Positions 42,401-53,252 of a stretch of 64,000 bases of DNA are shown one piece after another (within the stretch, counting starts at the first letter, position 1; the number at the start of each line of letters is the position of its first letter). The position numbers were made by a program, and so were the translations under genes. This DNA is from Marsupella aquatica (lineage: Eukaryota > Marchantiophyta), in assembly GCA_973895155.1 (NCBI GenBank), contig OZ316892.1, positions 14,012,001 to 14,076,000 on the forward strand. The letters run 5' to 3'. The notes beneath the pieces are model-generated. The model ran no database searches, was not told the DNA's origin, and was given only the letters and a program-made list of their open reading frames with translations.

Positions 42401-43265
42401 GCCCTGCTGAGACGGCATAATTATATGCAACTTACATACAGTGCTAGTCTTCACCTTTCTTCCACTTGCAGTAAAGTGAGTGATCCCCCTTTAGAAGTAC
42501 ACTCGCTTTGGATTTTTTGGGAAAATGTGTCCAAATCTTGCATCATATTTTTATATATTTACATTACAAGTAATTACTTGGATTCTGAAGCTAGAATGGA
42601 CCTCCACTTTGTCTATGAAGCCTAGATGTACCCGGGTAAGCTTTGATGGATTTGCTCAGAACATTTAAAGTGACTCAAATAACATTGTTTACACTTCCAA
42701 ATGTGACCTGTAGAGGGTCTCCTTATTCTTTGGAGCCTTTTTCAATCACATTACCTAGTAGGTTTCCTCAGGAACTTGCCGACGTACTTGACCTTTAACC
42801 TGAAAGAAGTCAAGACATCATGCCATCACTTGTTATCACCATGACATCTTGACTACTTTCTCCCTGGCCAAGGTAGTCAAGTCTTTGCCTGCTATCCTAA
42901 ACAAGTTCCTTTTTCTTTTCGGTGTCAATTAAGCAACGATCACTCTGCACAGTTCATGGGGATAGGCAGGGACAATATCTCGGTCCATAGATCCAGGCTT
43001 TTGTTTCAATTACTCGGGGTAGACTTATATTGATCAGTAGCCTGAATACCAGTTCCTTGAATGTTAATAGAGACAGTAACTACTTGCATGTAACTATGAT
43101 TACGGGTCCCTTGAACTTAATCAATGAAGGTGAGGAAAGGAGACGAGAAAACCTTGCATACAAAAGGATTTCCCCTTATTTTCTTTTCATATTTGCCCCA
43201 TTCTTGGTTTTAAGCTCACTTTCTCAATTTCAGTTGTGCCCTCACTTAATTAAGGTTATAATGTT

Positions 43266-43506
43266 CTAGAGGTTTCACTCTAGAGAGCAGGGCTCGCCTA
43301 GAAAGTAGACCATCATGCGTTTAGGGTTATGGTTTGACTAGAGGTTTCACTCTGACTAGCTAGACAGTACTTTGGGTTATGGTTGCGCACTAATTAGGGT
43401 TATGGTCTAGAGGTTTCACTCTCTACATTACTTAGTTAGGGTTATGGCTTCTAGAGGTTTTACTCTAGACATTACTTAGGGTTATGGTCTAGAAGTTTCA
43501 CTCTAG
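43266..43506. repeat. Cluster of five dispersed-palindrome copies
   Basis: Copies of CTAGAGGTTTCACTCTAG or close variants start at about 43266, 43338, 43407, 43451 and 43489. They are spaced 38-72 bp apart and several are preceded by TTAGGGTTATGG. Some arms are degraded (CTCTGACTAG, CTCTCTAC), but the GTTTCA spacer is kept in nearly all. A further degraded copy lies at 43887-43906. Confidence 0.8.
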
Positions 43507-46500
43507 ACACTAGGCCTATGAAGTAGCATGCCATCGCGCTTTAGTAGATAGATTTTTATTTTCGTGCTGACATATCTTTTAATACATTTCTTGACTAACA
43601 TTTGCATGGACGTTTCCTAAAGAAAAGTGGATTTGAAGTGCATAATGAGCATTAATAGTTTTGGATCCATATCTATAGCATACTTAAATGATCACTTAGA
43701 CCACTAATGACTGTCTTTCAAACCATCTGAGTGGGGTTGATAATCACCTCAGGTGGCCAGGGTTGACTTGTGACCATTTGGTCTTTAGTTCATATTTCCC
43801 TCTCGATGCCTTCTAATGTGTTTTGTTCCAACTTATTAACCAGTTTATAGATCTAACTAAAACTAAGCTACTCCATGGCCTACCGTCTAGAGTAAAGCCT
43901 CCCGACCGTAACTCTAAGGGACGGCATAACTGAAAGTGAGTGTGGAGGCGGGGGTGCAGGTAGTGATGGGGCCGAGCAAAGATGAATAGGAAACTAAGGG
44001 GAATCATTTTTCAGCAAGCTTTCTTCATAGCCTCACCTGATCTCATAAGTTCAAGGGACGCATAATCAGTCTAGTGGGTTCTATTGCCTGCTGTCTCTAC
44101 TCGTGTATTGTGCCATGGGCACTTGTGGTACTTGCAAGCCAGTTGTGCAGATTCCCGTGCAGATTGCTCTAGTGTGCTTTCCCCTATCTTTAAAAAAAAA
44201 CATTGAGTCCCACAAGATGAAAATTGGATATAAAGTTATTGAACACAAATGAGTATTCTTTGTCAACCCTTCACTCTCTAAACCTAATCATCCCATAGGC
44301 TATTTACAAAGTTTAAAAGTGTGAAACATACTCAACACCTCCCATGTTTGCCAACGGCTTTTGACAAATGGGGTGGCCAAAGGGATATGCTGGATTCTAG
44401 GGTACAAGGTACACGTGCTGGATGTACTATATGCAACGGTACTTTAACCTAATTGTACATTTCTCCTGTTACATGGGAAAATGATAGATATTTGTGTGAG
44501 GGTAATACTTTTTGTACCCTGCATCTAATTGTACTTTACTCCTGGTGCATGGAAAACATGAGAGATTTTTGTCGTTTCGGTAAGGATCTTAGATTATGTT
44601 TGGATTGGTTTTTGGTTTTCATTTTTCTTTTGGGAGTGGGTCAAATTATGGGACCAAGGTGAATTTGCACAGTGAGTCACCTTCCTCCCACCTTGCCCGT
44701 TTTCTTGGTAGTGGAGTAAATTTTTCAGTTTCCCTTTGGGGGTCGGGGCCAAGGTGAATCCTCGGAGAGGATCCCTTCACCTTGTCCTCTTGATGGGGGG
44801 TAGGTCTATTTTTCCTTTCCCTTATTGGTGTTGGTGGGTGATTTAACTTCTCATGTTGCTTCTTCTTGACTTCCAACTTTACTTATTTTTGTCTCCTATC
44901 CAATTTATTTCCAGTATTTTATTTTTTGTTCAGAGTTTCATTTTTAATTTTAACTCTGCCCTAGCAAGGGTTTGCCCTGTTTGCAGGGCACTGGCACCCT
45001 ACAATTTTGGGGGGCACAATCTTCTCTGTTAACCAGTATGCTGCACAAAGACAGCACCTTAAGTGCATCCAATTTTCATGTTTCTTTCCTTGTGAAAGAT
45101 CAAAGGGAGGGAAAGAGGCAGGGAAAGGTAAAAAAAGGGGATGTAGGGGGAGGAAGGAAAAAAGAACATTGGGATGTTTAATCAAATTTGTTCTGTTTGT
45201 TGAGCATAGATGACAATCGTACATTACACATCCAACACGCAAGTTGTCGACACCATAGATATGTGGTTCACCTCCTCGAGGTTACGTTCACGGGAACACA
45301 CAAGAGAGCTTTACTGAACTCTAAGCCTGTCAGCCATACCAAGTCTCCACAGTGTAAGCTCTCCTTGTCTCTCAAGTGGCTCGATCCATAACAATGAGCC
45401 TTAGTTCCACTTATCCGAGCAAACACCGTTTGGCATATAGTGTGCATCCTAGTTAACCTAACCACGTCTCCAACTACGGTTAGCCTAAATACGGTTACAT
45501 GTCATAATCTTAGACCTCGAGTAAATACCTAACATTGCTCAACACCTTCATCCGACCAGCCCTTACGTCTAAATTAGCCTTGCTCTGACTCTCGGGCCAA
45601 CTCTTGCCATAGCTCTTGCCTCAACTCTCCTTGCCCCTGTACATCTCATATCCATTGCTTTTAACTTGCAATCATCCACACTATTTGACACCCAAATTTA
45701 CACCTTCAGTTGCAAACCCCTCCACCAAATGATACGACTTACTTTTCACAATGACAAACTCTCCATAGTAACACAATTTATGTACCAAGTGCACATCCAC
45801 ATTGACAATCCAGTTGTGAAAACAATTGTGCAATGCATAGGCATTGCATTAGTACGTAGCATTGTAAGTGCCAAAGTGTCCGAGTTCCCCAAATTATATT
45901 GTGTCCAAGTTCCCCAAATTATATTCTTCCCACCAACACTCAAATGAGTACATTATTTGTATTGAATTTAGTGGAAAACTTATAAAAATCTTCTGGAAAA
46001 AATTAAGGTTTTTAGTTAATATTTTGAATTTTTAAGAAATTAAATATATATATATGTATTATATAAAATAATTTTGGGAATCTTCTGATCTCCCTTCGAG
46101 TGAGACCGGGACTGAGACCCCAAGCCTAATTGTGTTCCCTATTGTTTGACTCCCCCTTTACCACCGACCTTTACAAGTGTCCCCTTGACACAAGCAATTG
46201 AAAGCCCCATCCCTAGATCTAGCCAAAACTTTTCAGGCAAATCCAATCTCGGTCTAGAATCCTAAGTGACCCAGCTTTCAATTTGTGTCTTATTAATAAG
46301 TTTTGTTGTAACTTTATCTATCTTTTAATGTCCTGGCTTGTAAGGCATCCTTCCTATTTTCTGGCTTTTGTTTTGTTTTTGCACCCCCCTAGCCTTGAAG
46401 AGCCATGAAAGGGATGGCTAGTTTTCATGGGGAATTATTATGAACCCCCCACAGGAAGTTCCTTCCAACATTCTTGGATGCACGTGTAGCCATATCAGTA

Positions 46501-47100
46501 TGATTTTTGTCACAAACAAGAACAGTTAGTTATGCAAGAAGAACCAAATTTGACTATAATAATTTGTGTTTGAGGCAAGACAAAAAAACAGTTAGACCCT
46601 ATAAGTGTAAAAACAATGTAAAACTGAAAAGTAACATTTTCAAGTAAGCAAAGAAAAAAGGTTAAATAGGGGTCAAAGACAATAATCTTTGGATGAGTTG
46701 TGATTGATCTATCATTGTTTTGGTAATATGTTTTAATTTTATATTTAATTTACACATTTTTAAAATAATGACAAGTAGAAAGAAACTCATCAAGTACTCT
46801 AACCCCGACTCTAACATTTACCAAGTTAACATAAACAAAAATCCAAAACCTTTTCAACGTTTCTAACATTTACTGAGACATTTACCAAGGTAATTTAATT
46901 CTGATGGTTGTTAGAAATGTTTGGCTTGAAGTGTCACCAGATGATATCAAGGCTTGCATATATAATAAGGTACAAAGGAGGTCTACTCAATTTACATCCT
47001 TGGTGAGACAAATTAAGGGTAATGCTTGAGCCAAGTGTGGAAAGTGAGCTCCAACAACCTTTGTGGGAGAACATGTATTAGTTTCCTCACAAACATTTTT

Positions 47101-47215
47101 TTCTGAAAGGGAAATCTGTGAAACCCCACAGCAAGGGAAGAGTCAGCCTCAAATAGTTGAGCCCAAGATCTATCAGTCTCTACTCAAGTGAGCTACCACA
47201 AAGTCATGCCTTTCT
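47101..47215 (+). repeat. Dispersed repeat family, copy 2
   Basis: GAAAGGGAAATCTGTGAAACCC, then CTACTCAAGTGAGCTACC and AGTCATGCCTTTCT. Homologous to 26822-26930 and to the reverse complement of 48585-48745. Confidence 0.6.
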
Positions 47216-48055
47216 AGGCGTTTCCTCACAAGCATTAAAACAAGAGTCCCCAAAGTAATGAATATATTGAAAAAAAACTGATAATTAGCTCCGTGACAAT
47301 GTTTTTGGTGGTAATACTAAACTTAATTAACCCACTCAAATGTTATGCAGACCAGTAGCCAGATGTGTTGGGACCATGTATGTAATCCGTTTTACAAGAA
47401 TGAGATTTAGGGGGCAGGTTTAACGAGACTAAACATGATGTTAGAGTGTAGTTTATGTCAGACAACATGTGTAATTCATAGTGTGATAGAAGTGAGTCAA
47501 TTGAAACCAATCTTTCCAACAAGCCCCAATTTGCATTTTTGGTTTAGTAATAAAGAGGTTATCATTATGTATTCAATTTTTAGCTACACTACCACTAAAG
47601 ATGTTCTTATTGATAAAAGCGGGTATAAAAGTGCCATTGTTTTTATTGTATATACAATATGCCACGATTGTAGTATATTTGGGAGTATATTTCCACCTTG
47701 ATTGCTTTGTTGAACTTGTCATCTTTATACAAAACTTGGGGGTCTCACTATATGGAGGCCTCTCCATCACTTGTAACATTTTTGGGTCTCAAACCCCCTA
47801 AAATGTAAGAAAAAATTAATTTTGTAACCCCTACAAAGTTTGAATTTCCAAAATTTTGATTAAGAAGACCCTAATGTTCTTATAAGTCTCAAATTTGGAT
47901 TTAAAAGACCTTATTATTCTTCTGAGAAAATTCTTAAGTATTTTCTTATAACCAATAAAATGACCCTATCCTTTATCGTACGGGATGTGTTATTTTTGTG
48001 AAAGTGAAAGCCCCGAGATACAAAACCATTGCATATCTGTAAATACAAAGACTAA

Positions 48056-48390
48056 GGGCTGTCTTGCATATAAACTGTCCTGAAAAAATGGCCCTCTAAA
48101 TAACCTATGGCAGCCCCTGAATGAGCAAGACTTTCCCCTGATTGAGGCAGTCCTTCCGGCACTAATCTAGGACTTGGAAGGGCAAGGCACAAAAACTTTG
48201 CAGCCCTTCATTGTCCCGGCCTTTGATATTCAAATAAGACAACACAATCCGCACTTTGAAAGGTTCAGAATTTCCTGCAGCCTCAATTCCGCTGTACTGG
48301 GAAGCGCATAAGATTTGGTCATTTCAGCAGATCCTACTTTTCTGATCATTTTTGCATTCTGAAGGGTCAATGCACATGCAAGACAGCCCC
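48056..48390. mobile_element. MITE, probably Tourist/PIF-Harbinger type
   Basis: The left end GGGCTGTCTTGCATATA at 48056 and the right end TGCACATGCAAGACAGCCCC at 48371-48390 are inverted copies of each other over 13 bases or more. A TAA trinucleotide flanks both ends (48053-48055 and 48391-48393), which fits the TWA target duplication of PIF/Harbinger elements; the terminal GGG also fits. Length is about 335 bp and there is no coding capacity. Confidence 0.8.
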
Positions 48391-48584
48391 TAACTACTAC
48401 AACCAGCTTACTTGGATGTTTGAAAAATGCTTCCCTGTCATCATCTTAATCTCACATTTAGGAAAACATTTTTAAAAAGTCCATGGGGCTTTTAATTTCA
48501 AATTACTGCCTTAGTAATATTTGGCAGCTTCATTAATTAGAGTTTCTCCATTTTCATTATGTCAATTACCTTAGTAATATGCCC

Positions 48585-48745
48585 AGAGAGGCATGGTTAT
48601 GTGATAGCTCACTTGAGTTTGGGGTTTAAGGACTCATAGGTCTAAAGTGTCACTTGAGTTGAGACTCATAAGTCTAAAGTTCAAATGTTATGTTATGATC
48701 CACTTTTCACTTTCTATAGGGTTTCACAAATTTCCCCTTTAAAAA
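48585..48745 (-). repeat. Dispersed repeat family, copy 3
   Basis: On the minus strand it reads GGGGAAATTTGTGAAACCC, then ACTCAAGTGAGCTATCACAT and CCATGCCTCTCTG. It is the reverse-oriented relative of the copies at 26822 and 47101. Confidence 0.65.
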
Positions 48746-48913
48746 AATAATAATTTAAATTACCTTAGTAATATCTGATCTGATACTATCATACTAAACC
48801 CCAAAACGTGGCACAGCCAATAATAGACCATACACACATTAGTGGCCTATTGTGGGGCGATCCGCAATCCTATTGAAAGATTCGATGGTCCAGAGTTTCA
48901 GTCATCTTGAGCT

Positions 48914-48969
48914 AACACTACACTACACTACACTACACTACACTACACTACACTACAGAGAGAGAGAGC
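48914..48969. repeat. CACTA microsatellite followed by a GA run
   Basis: About eight tandem CACTA units followed by AGAGAGAGAGAG. It lies upstream of the TPS gene, probably in its promoter or distal leader. Confidence 0.9.
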
Positions 48970-49364
48970 AGAGGAGAGAGCAAGAGCAGTAGAGTAGAAT
49001 CGAATCGAGTGACGAATCGTGGAGCGACGAATTGCTGGTCTCGTTGGTTCGTATTCTGGTTCTGGCTGCCTCATATTGTTTCTCTTCCCTGGGTTTCGGG
49101 CCCAACTATCCCAATGACGATCCGATTCCCACCCCGCCCCAACAGGAGGAGGAGCAGCAGCAGCAGCAGCAGCTAGCGATTCGAGCTATGGTAGCTGTAT
49201 GTCCTTTCCGTGATGTCAATAAGTGCGCAGAGGGCGAGAAGCACGGCGTCCATGGCCTCGAGCAGTCTCCCGAGCTGCCATAATCATACAGTCTGTTAGG
49301 GAACAGTGTGCAGGCCGCACGTCATAGCACAATCATCATCCGGCGCCAACGACAGTACGAAGAA

Positions 49365-49436
49365 ACAGGAGAAAGGGAGAAAGGGAGAAATGGAGACATG
49401 GAGAAAAGGAGAAAAGGAGAAACGGAGAAACGGAGA
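49365..49436. repeat. Purine-rich GGAGAAA minisatellite
   Basis: Roughly nine imperfect GGAGAAA/GGGAGAAA units on the plus strand, upstream of TPS and likely within its 5' region. Confidence 0.8.
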
Positions 49437-49986
49437 ATTCGAACGAAGATGGATGGAGCGCAACCGCGAGCATGAGTGTCTGTGAGCGTGAAGAAGCAAA
49501 GTCAGAAAAGGATCCGCCCAGCTTATTATAGGTATAGTCTATCTACACATTCATCGCTTTTCGTGGGGTAGACATTCATCTCTTTTCGTGGGGCGCCACG
49601 CAGACAAGAAGCCGAGGAGCATCGCTCGTTCATTCGTTCATTACGATGGCGTCGTTCACACTCGGCCGAGTCTAAATTTATTAATTCGGCGCCAGGCTCC
49701 GCTTCGCTTCCCTCCACTGAATTTGGGAGACAAAGGAAGTGAGACAGAGGTAAGAGGACACGCACCAGTCCGGTCCAGTGCGGTGCTGGACTTCCAGCCA
49801 CACCGTACGTTCCGTAATCTGCCTGCTCGAGGACGGAGGAAATTCAATGATCTTACAGCGTTTTCGTTTCGTTTCAGCGGTGGTGGGCAGGATGCCACCA
49901 GGATCGATGTCCAATGAAGAGGAGGGGAGTCCTTATTATTACCGATATGTGCCATTCGAGCTTCGGTCCCGATTTCTCGCTGGGAC

Positions 49987-50319
49987 ATGCTGGGAAGATT
50001 CGTTGTTGTGAGGGAGTGGGTGGGAGTGGGTCTCGTTCGCGTTTGTGGACCTCGATCGCTCGCTCGCTCGCTCGCTGGCGTCGGAGGAGTAGCAAAGCAG
50101 AACGGAACAGAACGGAAGCGAAGCTCTGCCTCGGCCAAGCAGCGCGGTCCTGGTCCCTGCTCTTCTTGCCATATACTTCTCCCATTCACGCTGGAGGGTC
50201 CGAGAGTCGCGAGACGAGAATTGATTTGGAAAAGCCACGTCGGAGAAGCGTGTAGCAGCAGCCCGTCTATGGTAGGCGTCTGCTGTGGCGTCTGCTGTGC
50301 TGTGAATGAATTAATATGA
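49987..50319 (+). CDS. Candidate upstream ORF overlapping the TPS start codon
   Basis: ATG at 49987 opens 110 codons (MLGRFVVVREW...), and its TGA (50317-50319) overlaps the TPS ATG (50316-50318) in an ATGA arrangement. If the transcript includes 49987, this could couple termination to reinitiation at TPS. Whether it does is unknown: the start site is not determined and a possible splice acceptor (TTTCGTTTCAG at about 49868-49878) lies upstream. The peptide itself has no recognised motif. Confidence 0.3.
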   Translation: MLGRFVVVREWVGVGLVRVCGPRSLARSLAGVGGVAKQNGTERKRSSASAKQRGPGPCSSCHILLPFTLEGPRVARRELIWKSHVGEACSSSPSMVGVCCGVCCAVNELI

Positions 50320-53252
50320 TGGCGGATGACGGGGGCAGCCACGCCATCGGGGATGTATCCTCCACGGCGGCGGCAGCTGCTGCGAATGCCAAAGTGAGCC
50401 ACCCTCCGCACACATCCACTTCCCGCGTCGAGCGCCTGCTTCGAGAGCGTCAGCTGCGTAGAAGGACGAGCATCGACAATGCAGGTGACGAGCCCGACGA
50501 GCTCGGGACAGCAGGCGCGGGGGATGGAGCATTCTTTGCCACAGGGGAAGCGGTTGGGGGGCAGAACTGCATCGGCGAGAATCACCTCCATGGGGATAAT
50601 GTTGTTGAGAAGAGCCAGCGGGGGACTCAGCGCTTGCTCGTGGTCGCAAATCGCCTCCCCGTCTCTGCTACGAGGAAGGGCGACGAGTGGTCACTCGAAT
50701 TGAGCGCGGGGGGGCTCGTGAGCGCGCTGCTGGGAGTGAAGCAGAACTTCGAGACGAGATGGATTGGCTGGGCGGGCGTGCCGGTGCAGGACGAGCTAGG
50801 GCGGAATGCTCTGTCTGTGGCCTTGGCGGAGAAGGGGTGTGTGCCGGTTTTTCTAGACGACGAGACCGTGGATCAGTACTACAACGGATACTGCAACAAT
50901 GTGCTGTGGCCGCTCTTCCATTACATTGGACTGCCGCAAGAAGATCGCCTGGCTGCCACTCGCAGCTTACAGTCACAGTTCGCAGCGTATAAACGGGCCA
51001 ACAAGCTCTTCGCCGATGCGGTCTACTCGCAGTATCAAGACGGGGACGTGGTGTGGTGCCATGATTACCACCTTATGTTTCTTCCGAAGTCATTGAAGGA
51101 GCTCAACAGGCACATGAAGGTGGGATGGTTTCTCCACACGCCGTTCCCCTCGTCCGAGATCTTCCGCACGCTCCCGTTGCGCTCGGAGCTGCTCAAAGCG
51201 GTGCTCACGGCGGATCTCGTCGGGTTCCACACCTACGACTACGCGCGGCACTTCGTCAGCGCGTGCACTCGAATTCTTGGGGTAGAGGGGACGCCGGAGG
51301 GGGTGGAGGATCAGGGAAAGCTCACGCGAGTTGCCGCATTTCCAATTGGAATCGACCCGGAGAGGTTTATCGAGGCGCTCGAGACGGATGTTGTCAAGTC
51401 TCACATTCAGGAGCTCCGAGGTCGGTTTGCTGGTCGGAAGGTCATGCTTGGGGTGGACCGACTGGACATGATAAAAGGCATTCCCCAAAAGCTGCTGGCG
51501 TTTGAGAAATTTCTGGAGGAGAATCCCGAGTGGCGAGATAAAGTTTTACTGGTGCAAATTGCTGTGCCTACGCGGACCGACGTGCATGAATACCAGCGGC
51601 TCACCAGTCAAGTGCATGAAATTGTGGGGCGAATTAATGGACGTTTTGGAACTCTAACCACAGTTCCAATCCACCACTTGGATCGTTCCTTGGCCTTCCA
51701 CGAGCTGTGTGCCGTTTATGCCATTACTGACGTTGCCCTGGTGACTTCTCTCCGAGACGGAATGAATCTCGTCAGCTATGAGTATGTGGCTTGCCAGAAT
51801 GGCAAGAAGGGCGTGCTGGTGCTGAGCGAATTTGCCGGTGCAGCTCAATCTCTCGGGGCTGGGGCCATCCTGGTGAATCCGTGGAATGTGAGTGATGTGG
51901 CAATGTCTATTGAGGATGCACTAACAATGTCTGAAGCAGAAAGGAACGAACGGCATCGCCATAATTTCATGCATGTCACAACCCATACAGCACAGGCTTG
52001 GGCGGATACTTTTGTCAGTGAGCTGAATGATACCATTGTGGAAGCTGAACTGCGAACTCTCCGCATCCCTCCTCAGCTGCCCACGGAAACTGCGGTTAAG
52101 GCTTACCAGGAATCGTCCAACCGGCTACTCATTCTGGGGTTTAATTCCACGATGACAGCACAAGTTGAGGCACCTCGTAGAAGAGGACCAGATCAGATCA
52201 AAGAAATGAAGCTCCGCTTGCACCTGGGACTCTGGAGAACACTATCGATTTTATGCGACGATCCTAAAACGACTATCGTCATTCTGAGTGGCAGTGAGCG
52301 AGAACTTCTCGACGAGGCTTTCCGAGACTTCGATGTCTGGTTGGCCGCCGAGAACGGGATGTTTCTTCGTCATACGCGAGGAGAATGGATGACCACAATG
52401 CCCGAGCATATGAACATGGACTGGGTTGAAAGCGTGCAGCTCGTGTTTGACTATTTTTGTGAAAGAACTCCTCGCTCGTATGTGGAGGCCCGGGAAACTT
52501 CTCTCGTCTGGAATTACAAGTATGCCGATGTGGAATTCGGAAGAGTCCAGGCTCGAGACATGCTGCAACATCTCTGGACGGGCCCCATTTCCAATGCTGC
52601 AGTGGATGTTGTCCAAGGTGGCAAGTCAGTTGAAGTTCGTCCTGTGGGTGTCTCGAAAGGGGCTGCAATAGACCGCATATTGGGAGAAATAGTGCACAGC
52701 AGGCACATGACTACTCCCATTGATTATGTGATGTGTATTGGGCACTTTTTGAGCAAAGACGAAGATGTATATACATTTTTTGAGCCAGAGCTTCCGTTTG
52801 AGAGAGACGGTAGTGGAGGCATGAGCGGTAAGGTCGATAGCAGAAATGCTTTGGATAGGAGAGTTGGGGCCAAAGCAAATGACAGGGTGTCAGCGAAGAG
52901 CTCAAGTAAAGCTGGAAATGCACTACGCCCCAAAGTCTCATCCATATCCTCAGTAGTGTCTCCAGATTCAATAAAGGAGAACAGCATCAAGGATCAGCGA
53001 AAACTTGTGGAATCAAGAGGGACTTTTCCTGTGCATGAGGATGAATCCGGAAATCCATCCAAAGGATCCTCAGTATTGGATCTTAAGGCCGAGAACTACT
53101 TTAGCTGTGCAGTAGGTAGAAAACGGTCTGCTGCTAGATATTCTTTGCCTTCATCTGAAGATGTTGTTACATTTTTGAAAGCTATAGCTGAAAGCTACCC
53201 CAAAACATGGTACGAAGAGCATCCGTGCTTGGATGAGGGGCCGGTGTCTTGA
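50316..53252 (+). CDS. TPS1: Trehalose-6-phosphate synthase, class I (TPS1-like)
   Basis: 978 codons in one uninterrupted frame. It makes trehalose-6-phosphate, a sugar-status signal, from UDP-glucose and glucose-6-phosphate. Residues about 37-50 (RVERLLRERQLRRR) match the N-terminal extension that defines class I plant TPS. The synthase domain (about 107-580) has RLLVVANRLPVS, VVWCHDYHLMFLP, GVDRLDMIKG and SLRDGMNLVSYEY, so the substrate-binding Asp, Arg, Lys and Glu known from OtsA are kept. The C-terminal phosphatase-like domain (about 600-835) has LGFNSTMT in place of the catalytic DxDGT, so it should lack phosphatase activity, as in Arabidopsis TPS1. The tail ends in the AENYFSCAVG block. 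The first of two adjacent ATGs was taken. Arabidopsis TPS1 is intron-rich, so a single coding exon is notable. An uninterrupted frame with intact motifs argues for a live gene. Confidence 0.97.
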   Translation: MMADDGGSHAIGDVSSTAAAAAANAKVSHPPHTSTSRVERLLRERQLRRRTSIDNAGDEPDELGTAGAGDGAFFATGEAVGGQNCIGENHLHGDNVVEKSQRGTQRLLVVANRLPVSATRKGDEWSLELSAGGLVSALLGVKQNFETRWIGWAGVPVQDELGRNALSVALAEKGCVPVFLDDETVDQYYNGYCNNVLWPLFHYIGLPQEDRLAATRSLQSQFAAYKRANKLFADAVYSQYQDGDVVWCHDYHLMFLPKSLKELNRHMKVGWFLHTPFPSSEIFRTLPLRSELLKAVLTADLVGFHTYDYARHFVSACTRILGVEGTPEGVEDQGKLTRVAAFPIGIDPERFIEALETDVVKSHIQELRGRFAGRKVMLGVDRLDMIKGIPQKLLAFEKFLEENPEWRDKVLLVQIAVPTRTDVHEYQRLTSQVHEIVGRINGRFGTLTTVPIHHLDRSLAFHELCAVYAITDVALVTSLRDGMNLVSYEYVACQNGKKGVLVLSEFAGAAQSLGAGAILVNPWNVSDVAMSIEDALTMSEAERNERHRHNFMHVTTHTAQAWADTFVSELNDTIVEAELRTLRIPPQLPTETAVKAYQESSNRLLILGFNSTMTAQVEAPRRRGPDQIKEMKLRLHLGLWRTLSILCDDPKTTIVILSGSERELLDEAFRDFDVWLAAENGMFLRHTRGEWMTTMPEHMNMDWVESVQLVFDYFCERTPRSYVEARETSLVWNYKYADVEFGRVQARDMLQHLWTGPISNAAVDVVQGGKSVEVRPVGVSKGAAIDRILGEIVHSRHMTTPIDYVMCIGHFLSKDEDVYTFFEPELPFERDGSGGMSGKVDSRNALDRRVGAKANDRVSAKSSSKAGNALRPKVSSISSVVSPDSIKENSIKDQRKLVESRGTFPVHEDESGNPSKGSSVLDLKAENYFSCAVGRKRSAARYSLPSSEDVVTFLKAIAESYPKTWYEEHPCLDEGPVS

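Larger units (their letters stand above)
39441..48055. other. Long gene-free stretch
   Basis: No gene is supported over 8.6 kb. Visible structure includes a 33-bp tandem duplication at 40733-40796 (TTTCGAGAGAATTGGAGTTG), the palindrome cluster at 43266-43906, a short direct repeat near 45890-45925 (GTTCCCCAAATTATATT), a TA-rich run near 46045-46060, and a dispersed repeat at about 47101-47215. The minus frame at 40021-40269 (82 codons, VGSGVPDATFDTDAHAVRAL) looks mildly protein-like but has no recognised family or splice support. Confidence 0.5.

Noticed and set aside
49656-50591. 311-codon minus-strand frame over the TPS start
   Set aside because: It is antisense to the GC-rich TPS leader and N-terminal coding region, low in complexity (Arg/Pro/Ser/Thr-rich), and has no family resemblance; it is a shadow frame.
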